From the IMG/VR virus record IMGVR_UViG_3300009009_000002, positions 88,621 through 152,620 of that record: 64,000 nucleotides of DNA; one strand, 5' to 3'. Below the pieces are notes generated by a model. The model worked only from the letters and a program-made list of their open reading frames with translations. It was not told the origin of the DNA and searched no databases. The first letter of the stretch is position 1, and each line of letters starts with the position of its first letter. This document shows positions 8,214 to 18,200 of this stretch, one piece after another. A program made the position numbers and the translations under genes. The DNA comes from a virus.

Positions 8214-10064
8214 ATGAGAAAATTATCTGATTCTATAATAAAAGAAGCATGTGAAGAACTAAATGTTGAAGGAAAGCTAGAAAAAAAGGCTTTAAACTTT
8301 GCAGATTTTTCTTTTTTGCCAGGATCTATATTGGGCTCAATAACTGGCTCAATTATAGCTGGGAATAAAGTTAAAGCTGAGAACCTTCAAAGAAGAATGG
8401 AAGAAGAGGACAGAACAGCTTTAAGCGGAAATTATTATAACCAGGCTCAAAATATAGTTAATAACTTAAAAGTTGTATTCACGCCATTTGGAGTTATATA
8501 TATAGTAAAAGATGGCCCTAAAGAAACTACGATTGAAAATATAAACACAAATGAAATGAATACAGCTATGTACTCTGCTTGGCAAGCTAAAGATGCAGAA
8601 TACTTTAAAAATATACTATTAAACAAAATGCAAAGTGAGCTTCAATTTGTTGAACAAATGTTTGCAAAAAAAATGGTGGAAAAACAGCTTGGTATAAATA
8701 ATACGATAAAACAAGAAAAGAAAGCATCTATAGATTTTAATGACTTAACTTTATATGAAACTTTAGAGTATGTATCAAAAATGAAGGATATGTATTCTAA
8801 ACAAAATGAAGCTACAGAGAAGATAGCATCTCTTTTAATTAATGAGATGGATGAAAGAGAAGATGATTATGTTATATCTTTAAAGTTAGAAAGACCAGTA
8901 GAAAAATATGCTTTCTTCGGAGAGGCTTTAAAATTTATGGGGCTTGAAGTAGGAAGTAAAGACATAAAATCATTACAAGGAAAATTTCTTAATCCATCAC
9001 ATTTAAATAATAGAGTTCAAGTAGGCTTTTTACCTGATAGAGTTGTTTTTATAGTTGATAATAAGGTTATGTCTTCTCTTCTTGCTATGGATATGAATGA
9101 GGAGGGATTTGAGAATTTTAATAAAAGTAATGAAGGTTACTTTAGAAACTTATTTAAAGAAGAAGCTAAAAAAGGAATGTTAAGAATTCAAGGTAAGATT
9201 CCGCCTAATTCTCCTTTAATGAAAATGCAAGAAAAAAAAGCATCTTTTGAGGATAATGACTTATCTCAAATCTTTAAAAGAAACGACATACATCCTTTAA
9301 TTTATTATAAAGCTTTAACAAAAACATTCGGTGATACATGGATTTCATGGGACGGCAATGCACTTGTTAAAGCAATAGAAAACTCTTTTAATTTAAAAGA
9401 TGGTGTACCTAGTATTCCACTAAATAAAATATTATCAATAGAAGTTTGTAATTCTAGCTATACTCCATATACAAGTAAGCATGCTTTCGAGAAGATAATA
9501 AGAGGTTTTACTGAAAAATCAGTTAACTTTATGGAGAGAGAAATCTCAGATATAACTCCAGAAGATTTAGCTCTAGGTATAGATGCTTTAGATTTAGTAA
9601 CTCCTAATGATGATATATATGATAATTTCAATCATGAAGTCTTCTCTCATATAATTGAAATCTTATTGATAAATAATTGTAAAATATTTTATCCGTCAGA
9701 AATGACAGACTCTGTTTTAAAAGATGAATTTTATAGTCAATTAAATGAATATCTTTTAAATGCTACAAATAAAAAAGATATTGAAGCTATAGACAATAAG
9801 AAGCTTGAGAGTAAAACCATAAGTAATAATACGATAATAAATAAAGTATCTTTATCTATACTTAACAATATAAGGAAAGTAAAAAAATCTTCTGATTTTG
9901 ATAATATAAAATTCATTTCAGATGTACTAAATAAAACAAGTATAGAAGATAATATAAAAAGCATTATTGAAAAACAAGTTACAAATAATATATTTTTAGA
10001 TGAAGTATTGGTTATCAAAACAAGAGTATTAAAAGAGCAACTCGCTTTTCTTGAGCTAAATTAG
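8214..10064 (+). CDS. Large modular internal-type virion protein
   Basis: The frame is open from 8133. ATG 8214 is preferred because it places the targeting-like peptide (MRKLSDSIIKEA) at the very N-terminus, as in eight other proteins. No clear Shine-Dalgarno precedes it, so ATG 8166 or GTG 8175 remain possible. The 616-residue product has a Gly/Ser-rich hydrophobic hairpin (FLPGSILGSITGSIIAG) near residue 40, then segments punctuated by KLEKKAL, QEKKASI, TEKIASL and QEKKASF. The remainder is charged and helical with no known motif. It sits just before the portal gene. Confidence 0.6.
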   Translation: MRKLSDSIIKEACEELNVEGKLEKKALNFADFSFLPGSILGSITGSIIAGNKVKAENLQRRMEEEDRTALSGNYYNQAQNIVNNLKVVFTPFGVIYIVKDGPKETTIENINTNEMNTAMYSAWQAKDAEYFKNILLNKMQSELQFVEQMFAKKMVEKQLGINNTIKQEKKASIDFNDLTLYETLEYVSKMKDMYSKQNEATEKIASLLINEMDEREDDYVISLKLERPVEKYAFFGEALKFMGLEVGSKDIKSLQGKFLNPSHLNNRVQVGFLPDRVVFIVDNKVMSSLLAMDMNEEGFENFNKSNEGYFRNLFKEEAKKGMLRIQGKIPPNSPLMKMQEKKASFEDNDLSQIFKRNDIHPLIYYKALTKTFGDTWISWDGNALVKAIENSFNLKDGVPSIPLNKILSIEVCNSSYTPYTSKHAFEKIIRGFTEKSVNFMEREISDITPEDLALGIDALDLVTPNDDIYDNFNHEVFSHIIEILLINNCKIFYPSEMTDSVLKDEFYSQLNEYLLNATNKKDIEAIDNKKLESKTISNNTIINKVSLSILNNIRKVKKSSDFDNIKFISDVLNKTSIEDNIKSIIEKQVTNNIFLDEVLVIKTRVLKEQLAFLELN

Positions 10065-10075
10065 GAGGGTAAACA

Positions 10076-12043
10076 ATGAGTGATATAAATAAAGACATAA
10101 CAGAATTAGATGAACTTCCAATGAACGCCATAGATCTTGACAATCCTCTTGATGGTGATGATAAAAAAATTGCAATGTTAAGAGAGGAAAAAGATAAGGC
10201 TATAAGTATGGTGAAGATTGCATCTTTTGATGGAAGACTTCAAGACCCATACCCTACTCCATTTTTAAATTTATCCGATACCAAGATACCTAGGACATCA
10301 ACTGAAATTTTTAAATGGTGTAAATATTTTTATACTTTTGACCCGCTAATTGCAGGAGCCATTAATGCACTATCCACTTTTCCAGTTACTGAAATTTATT
10401 TAGAAGATGTAGATGAAAACGGAAAAGGCGATAAAAATGAAGATAGTGATACTTTAATTTTATATAAAAAAATCTTTTTTAAAGATTTAAATATATATAA
10501 AATGTTAATTGAAATAGGTATAGATTATTATTTGTATGGCAACTGCTTTATATTTGGAGAACTACATACAAATAAAGCAACTGGTAGTGTTGAGTGGAAG
10601 AACATGGTGAGACTTGATCCTAATAGAGTTATTATAGATTATAACCCGGCTACAAAAGAAAAGAAATTTAAATGGAGAGTATCTCCATCTATTGCTAAAA
10701 TTATAAAAGATAAAAAGCCAAAAGATGAGTATAATAAAATACCAGATATAATGAAAGAGGCAGTACTTAAAAATAACTCTATAGTATTAAATTCAAATAA
10801 TATATATCACTTCCCAAGACCTACAGATTCAGCGGGAGATAATAATATTTGGGGAACACCTATTATTGCAAATGTACTAAAACTTTTAATGTATAGAAAT
10901 ATATTAAGACAATCTCAGGAGGCTATTGCGAGAGAACATATAGTGCCTATGAGAGTTTATTATTTAGATAGAACCAATGATTATAATCCTACGGCTGATT
11001 GGAATAAAGTTGCATCTAACTTTGCTGCTGAACTTAATAAATCAGTAAAAGACCCTAATTATAAAGTTGTATCTCCTGTTCCTGTTAATTTGATAAAAGT
11101 TGGAGGTCAAGGAAGGGCTTTATTATTAACTCCAGAAATAGAGCAAATACAAGCTGAGATTTTGGCAGGAATGAATGTTCCAAGAGAGTTTATATTTGGT
11201 GGAGTTGGTTATTCTGGAAGTTCTATATCTTTAAAAATATTAGAAAATCAGTTTATAACTTATAGACTTTTACTAAAAGACTTTATGCAAAACTTTATAA
11301 TAAAAAATATGGCTAAAGCTAGAAAAGAATGGGTTAGTGAAAAGGATGATAGTTCATTAATTACAGTTAAAATGATGGACTTAAAAATGCAAGATGACGT
11401 ACAGCAAAAACAATTAGTAATACAATTAAATCAAGCTGGCAAATGTACTAATGAGTATATGTGGAAAGTTATAGGAATGGACCCTGATAAAATGAGGGAG
11501 TCATTAAAAGATGAAGCAATAGAAGCTATAAAAACTGATACAGAAATAAAAATGGAGCAGTTAAAATCACAATTAGAACTTCAAAAGGTGCAGATGCAAG
11601 TAGATCAAGAAATAAGAAAATTCCAATTAGAGATGTATAAAAGTGACCCACAAATGAATCAGGAAGAAGCTCAAATGAGTCAGGAACAACAAATGATGCA
11701 ACAGCCTATGCAAGGACAGGGTCAAAGTCAAGACCAAGGTATGCATCCAGCGGCACAAGGTCAAATGCAACCAGAGCAAATGCAACCAGAGCAAAATCCA
11801 GCTATTGACGAATCTGATGTCGTCAATGAGGATGCTCAGATTCAAAATGTTGCTCTTCAATTAATTAAAACAGGGGAAAAAGGAAGAGATGCTTTCTTAG
11901 CTTCCTTGCCTGATAGATATAAACAAAAAGTTATAAAGAAAATGCAAGAATTAACAACATCTATGAATAATCAGCAAGGTGCAGGAATAGATATGAGACC
12001 TATGCCAGAACAAAAACCACCAAGAAGAGATAGCCTAAAATAA
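10076..12043 (+). CDS. Phage portal protein
   Basis: This 655-residue protein fits portal architecture: an N-terminal acidic tail, a central alpha/beta body with the DPLIAGAINAL, YLYGNCFIFGELH and MVRLDPNRVIIDY segments, and a clip/stem-like region including GMNVPREFIFGGVGYSGSSISLKIL. A long Gln/Met-rich C-terminal tail has short PEQMQ repeats. Portals form the dodecameric vertex for DNA entry and bind the terminase. The N-terminus contains MVKIAS, with the Ala at residue 49, matching the recurrent peptide, so removal of a propeptide is plausible. The family assignment rests on overall pattern and on the neighbouring structural genes. Confidence 0.8.
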   Translation: MSDINKDITELDELPMNAIDLDNPLDGDDKKIAMLREEKDKAISMVKIASFDGRLQDPYPTPFLNLSDTKIPRTSTEIFKWCKYFYTFDPLIAGAINALSTFPVTEIYLEDVDENGKGDKNEDSDTLILYKKIFFKDLNIYKMLIEIGIDYYLYGNCFIFGELHTNKATGSVEWKNMVRLDPNRVIIDYNPATKEKKFKWRVSPSIAKIIKDKKPKDEYNKIPDIMKEAVLKNNSIVLNSNNIYHFPRPTDSAGDNNIWGTPIIANVLKLLMYRNILRQSQEAIAREHIVPMRVYYLDRTNDYNPTADWNKVASNFAAELNKSVKDPNYKVVSPVPVNLIKVGGQGRALLLTPEIEQIQAEILAGMNVPREFIFGGVGYSGSSISLKILENQFITYRLLLKDFMQNFIIKNMAKARKEWVSEKDDSSLITVKMMDLKMQDDVQQKQLVIQLNQAGKCTNEYMWKVIGMDPDKMRESLKDEAIEAIKTDTEIKMEQLKSQLELQKVQMQVDQEIRKFQLEMYKSDPQMNQEEAQMSQEQQMMQQPMQGQGQSQDQGMHPAAQGQMQPEQMQPEQNPAIDESDVVNEDAQIQNVALQLIKTGEKGRDAFLASLPDRYKQKVIKKMQELTTSMNNQQGAGIDMRPMPEQKPPRRDSLK

Positions 12044-12055
12044 GGATGTGATTAA

Positions 12056-12271
12056 ATGAAAAGAGGAATAAAAACATTTATACTTCCTATGCAGGATAAA
12101 GAAGCTTCAATTTTTATGAATAATAAAGATATAGTTGTAACACTAAAGGAGAGACACTTTGCCCCAAAAGAGGGATTACTATATTTATATATAGAATATG
12201 ACGACTTCGCTCCTGAAGGTGAAGATTATGAAGATTGTGATGAAGGTGGGTGTTTATTAAATGATACATGA
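12056..12271 (+). CDS. Small acidic protein coupled to the RNA polymerase gene
   Basis: The 71-residue protein has a basic N-terminal half (MKRGIKTFILPMQDKEAS) and an acidic end (EGEDYEDCDEGGC). Its last 11 nt overlap the start of the RNA polymerase gene, so the two are co-translated. It could be an accessory or structural peptide. Nothing diagnostic was recognised. Confidence 0.6.
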   Translation: MKRGIKTFILPMQDKEASIFMNNKDIVVTLKERHFAPKEGLLYLYIEYDDFAPEGEDYEDCDEGGCLLNDT

Positions 12272-15200
12272 AAAAACTGAAGATTTAAAAAGAAGACTTA
12301 TGAATTTTATGCAGAGGAATACACCCATTAAGGCTGATACTAGAAGTTTACATATTGAGAACTTAACTATAACAGAGCCTTCAGCAGTAAATGATTTAGA
12401 CCAACAGCTTAACATGAAGTATTCTGAATCAGGAAATTTAAAGGGTTGGCTTAGGGGAAATGTTACAGTTACAGACAATAAAACAAATAAAGAAATAGCA
12501 AAAACTAATCCGATAAATTTAATACCTGTATATTATATGACTGATAGAGGTACATATATAAGTAATGGTATTGAGAAAAATATTTTAACTCAAATGAGAT
12601 TAAAACCTGGAGTCTATACTGAAAAAGGTGCTGACATAAGAACCAATCTTATGTTTGATATGACAAAACAGTATCTTCCTAGAATAGATATTATATTTGA
12701 TCCAGGTGCAATGTCATTTAAAATTATTATAAAAAGAGGAAAAGACACTAAATTTGATGGCATTGGATTTTTAAGAGAATTAGGTTTTTCTGATGCTGAA
12801 ATAAAAAGAGCTATTGGTAACGATTCAGTTTCTGATATGCTATTTTCAGTAAGCAGAGAAAGAAAAAGTATATACGATATATTTAAAGCTATAACTGGTA
12901 AAACATCTAGTGATACGCCAGATAAAACAAGAGATATGTTATTTTCTTATTTTGATAATGAAATGACGTTTGGAGAAGATGGTAAGGAGTCAGTTAAATC
13001 AACTATAAATTCAAGTTCTAAAAGTTTAAATAAAGATATAATATTAAGGTCTGTAAATAAAAACTTTGCGGTATTTAGAAATGAAGTTGAAGAAGACGAT
13101 AAAGATGATTTAAGATTTAAAGTTGTATCAGATGATAATGATTTGATAATGGAAGAAGTTGCACAAGACTTTGAGGTATTTAAATCATCTGTAATAAATA
13201 CTTTAAATACAAGAGAAGTTTTAAATTCATCAGACTTAAGAGGATTAACTAAGTTAGGGAAAAATATTGATAAATTCATGAAAGAAAGTGATTTATCGCA
13301 AAATCCGGAACAGACTAATCCACTAGAAATAGCATCCATTGATAGAAAAGTTACTCAGATAGGTGGGTTTCAAGGTATATCAAAAGACAATGCTGACAAA
13401 GTTATTAAACCAAGAAACTTAAAAGCTATGGCAATTAATAGATTAGATCCAGTTGAAACTCCAGAGTCAACAAAGATAGGATTAATAGAACATTTAACTC
13501 AAAGTGCTGAGGTTAAAAATAAAACTATTAGTACAGAGTTTATAAAAGTAAAAGATGGCGTTGCCGTAAATACTCTTGCCAATGTAGTTAAATTAACTCC
13601 AGATAAAGAGTATGACTCTAAAGTTGCCTTTTATGATTTAAGATATATAAGAAAAGATGGTAACAAAATAATATTTACAAAAGATGTAATTCCAGGAAGA
13701 TATAAAAGTAAAATTCAAGATATTCATATAAGTGAAATACAGTATGTTGATAGAGCTCCGCAAAACCTTTTAAATTATGCTGCAAATATGATACCCTTCG
13801 TAAGTCATGATGATGGAAACAGAACACTTATGGGTACTAATATGCAAAGACAGGCTGTCTCAATTATCAACAGAGAAGTTCCACTTGTTATGTCTGCGTC
13901 TGACGATAAAAGGACATATGAAGATGTTATAGGGGAAAAATATGGGAAGCCAGTAAATTCAACGACTAGTGGAGTTGTAAAAGATATAACTTCATCTAGA
14001 ATAATAATTAAGGATGAAAAAGGAAAAGAGCATGCTCATAATTATTACGACCATTTTCCTGTCAATCAAAGTTTTATCAATAATGAGCTATTAATAAAAA
14101 AAGGACAAGAAGTAAAAAAAGGTCAAATGCTTGCAGAAGGATGGCAAACTAGAGACGGTAAACTTGCCTTAGGTGCAAATGCAAGAGTTGCTTATATGCC
14201 ATTTAAAGGCTTTAACTATGAAGATGGTGTAGTTGTAAGTAAAGACTTTGCTAATAAAATGTCAAGCGAAGAAATGCATCAAGTAGAAATTGAAATTTAT
14301 TCTGACTACTTAGGTGGTAAAGGTAGTAACATACGGGATGAGCTAAAAAAGTACACAGTTAACCAAGAAATTTTAACTAGGCTAGATAAAGACGGAATAA
14401 TAAAAGAGGGCTCATACGTAAAGCCAGGCAATATACTAGTGGCATTCTTAGCTCCAGAAGATAAATATGAAACTTATGGACTATCAGAAGTCTTAGGAAT
14501 TAAAAAGAAAAATGTAACTTATAAGCTGGGCCAAAAAATAATAGAGGAATCTAGTTATTTAGAAGGTACAGTTAAAAGAATAAATATAATAGAAAGTCCT
14601 GAAGCAGGAATAAAACAAAAAATAGTAGTATCTCTTTTAAGTGAAAAGTCATTAAAGCTAGGAGATAAAATTTCTGGTAAGCACGGAAATAAAGGAATAA
14701 TAACAAAGATACTCCCTACATCTGAGATGCCTGTAGCTGAAGATGGCAAAAATGTTGACTTAATCTTTTCTCCATTAGCGGTACCTTCAAGGAAAAATTT
14801 AGGCCAATTATTAGAAGTCAATGCTGGATTAATAGCAGAGAAAAAGGGAAAACCTTTTATTGTAAATAATTTTGACCCTAAAGAAAAAGAGAGAGTTGAA
14901 AAAGAATTAAAAGAAATAGGTATTCCTGATGGAAAAATGAAAGTTAGCTTAAGAGAAAGACAAGACGATGACAGCATTAAAGAAATCCCTGTAGACAATC
15001 GTGTTACAGTTGGCAATATGTATATAATGAAATTAAAACACAAAATTGATGATAAAGTTCAATCAAGAAGTAACATTGAAGGTGTTGCTCCTGAAAGAAA
15101 AACATTTATGCCTGCTAAAAAATTAGGTCAGGCACAAGGCGAAAAGTACAATCCTCAAAGACTTGGTGAAATGGAAATGAGGGTATTGCAAGCTCATGGA

Positions 15201-18200
15201 GCTGTTCATAATATATTAGAGAGCTCCACTATAAAAGCTGACGGTGGAGGAAATGAACAAAATAGAATAGCAATATACAATGCTATAGCCACAGGAAAAC
15301 TAGATAGCTTAGATTTTTCTGCCACTCCAGAGACTATAAATGTAATGGCTGATACATTAAAAGGGCTAGGCTTAAATGTAAAACCTATCAATAATGGAGA
15401 TGTAGCTAAATCATTTGATGAAGCTTATGATAGTTTAGCTGTTGTGCCTATGAAACCTAGTCAAATGATTAAAATGATAGGTAAGGATAACGAGGTTACT
15501 CAGCCAAAAATGTATGACGCAAAAGCTGGAGGAAGACAAGTCCCATATAGAAGGGGGCTTGCTGACCCTGAAATTTTTGGAGATGATAAGAGCTCAGATT
15601 TAGAGGATAGAAAAAAATGGGGTTATATAAAACTTGGCACTCCAATTCCAAACCCTATACTTATGTCCAATGCATCATACAATCCATACTCTTTAATAAC
15701 TGGGATGAAAGATAGTCAGTTGAAAGAGTTAATGGACGGTAAGAAAGTTATGGTAATTGACCCTGAAAAATATGAGGCTTTTAAGGGTAATAAAGAAAAG
15801 ATAGAGGAAGTAAAAGCGAATATGGATAAGCTAGGTTTTAAGCCTGGTGATTTAGTTGATCCTCAAAAGCTTGAAAAATTAGATTTAGATAGTAATGTAA
15901 TTTTATGGAAAGCTGGAGGAGAAGGCATTCAGCATTTATTAGATAATGTTGATCTGGAATCTGAACTGAAAAAATCAGAACAAAAACTAAAAGATGCCAA
16001 GCCTAAAGATATAGATAAACATTATAAAAAATATAAATCACTTTTAACATTAAAAAATAACAACTTAAATCCTGGTGACTTAATGCTTCACTATCTACCT
16101 GTTACGCCTCACTACTTTAGACCCACTCAAATGCAAGGTAAAAAAGTAGTATTGTCAGATTTAAGTGAACTCTATGGTAATGTTATAAAATCTAATAACT
16201 CTATAATTAATAACTATGAAAGTGGCTTTGACATGATAGGTGACTCAGACCCTGAACAGGCTGCAAGACTTACTAGGTCACTTTATAAGACAGTGTCTTA
16301 TGCAACTGGAGACAAGGAATATTATCATCCACGAAAGAAACGAAAAATGCTAGGAATAATAGAGAGTTTAGGTAAAAAAGAAGGCCTTATAAGAAATAAA
16401 ATGCTAGGGAAAAGAGTAGATTTTTCTGGAAGGTCAGTTATTGGTGTTGATCCTAACTTAAAGTTAGATGAGGTTGGAATTCCTCTTGATATGGCTAAAA
16501 ATATTTACAAGCCTTTTATAGTTAAAGAATTAATGAGTAGAGGCTTGGCTAAAGACAGAAAAGAAGCTACTAAGAAGATAAAAAAAGGTGATAGTGATGT
16601 TAAAAAGATATTAGATGATTTAGCAAAAGACAGACCAGTATTATTAAATAGAGCTCCATCACTACATAAATTTAATATACAGGCTTACACTCCCGTTATA
16701 AAAGATTATCAGGATGGCGAAGCTGTGAAGATAATACAATTAAATCCGTTGTCTGTATCAGGCTACAACGCTGATTTTGACGGGGACACTATGTCTGTCC
16801 ACCTCCCTGTAACTGAAAAGGCCAATGAGGAAGCTAAGAAACTAATGAGACCATCAGATAATTTAATAAATCCTACAAATGGAAAAATGATAGTTGAAAT
16901 ACGTCATGAGATGGCATTAGGCATATATTATCTAACGATGAGCTCTGACAAGGTAAAAGGTGAAGGTAAAACATATAGCAATATAGAGCAATTAAGAAAA
17001 GATTTTAAAGATGGAAATATAAATGTAAAAGATAAAGTTACTATCGGAGGCAAGACATCAACAGCAGGTCAAGCAATGTATAATTTACTCTTACCTGAAA
17101 AATATAGAAATTATAGTTTAGCATGGTCCGCAAAAGATATATCTAAGATGTTTTTAGAGATGTATCAAGAAGCAGAAAGAACTAATGGAAAAGCTATATC
17201 TATAAGTGAAGTTAGTAGAATATTAGATAATGTAAAAGATTTAGGTTTTGAAGCATCTACAAGGTCTGGAATTAGTATAGGTATTGGTGACTTTAAAAAG
17301 ATAGAAGATGCAGATCAATTATTCGATTCACATGTGAAAAAAGAAATGAAGACAAATAAAAATCCTAATGATGCTAAAATACAAGGTTGGCTTAAAGCTG
17401 AAGGAGAAATACAGGATAGGCTTAAAAAAGGTGAAATTTTAGCATATGATAATCCTGTTCAAATAATGATGGCATCAGGTGCAAGGTCAAAACCTGACCA
17501 AGTAAGAAGAATGATGGTAAGTGTTGGTGTTGGTATGGATTTGACCGATAAATTAACAAGCCCAGTTAAACACTCTCACTTAGATGGATTATCTCCACAA
17601 GAGTACTGGACTCACAGTTACGACTCTAGAAAAGGTATGTATGATAGAACCGTAGAAACGAGAGAGCCAGGAGCATTCTCTAGAGAGGTATGGAGTGTAA
17701 CTCAGGATATTGTGATAAAAGAAAAAGATTGCAAGACTCGTGACGGAATAAGTATACCAAAATCAAACCCATCAGCATTAGGAAGATTTTTATCTGAAGA
17801 TGTTTTAGGTACATCTTCAATAATTGCAACGAGAGATTCGCTAATAACAAAAGAGGTATATGATAAAATTTATAAAGATGAAACTGTGAAAATGATAAAG
17901 ATAAGGTCTCCATTAAAATGTAAGGTTGTAAATGGCCTTTGTCAGAAGTGTTACGGAACTATGCCTGGTACTATGCAAACTGCAAGTATAGGCTCTCCAA
18001 CAGGAGTTATAGCATCACAAGCATTATCTGAGCCTGCAACGCAGATGACAATGAATACATTCCATAGTGGAGGAACAGGGTCAGCTGCAACAGTTGGATT
18101 TCCTAGAATTAAACAAATACTTAATTTATCAAAAGATAGTGAGAGTAAAGCAGTCTTAGCTAGAACATCGGGCAATGTTATATCTATCAAAAAGGGTGCA

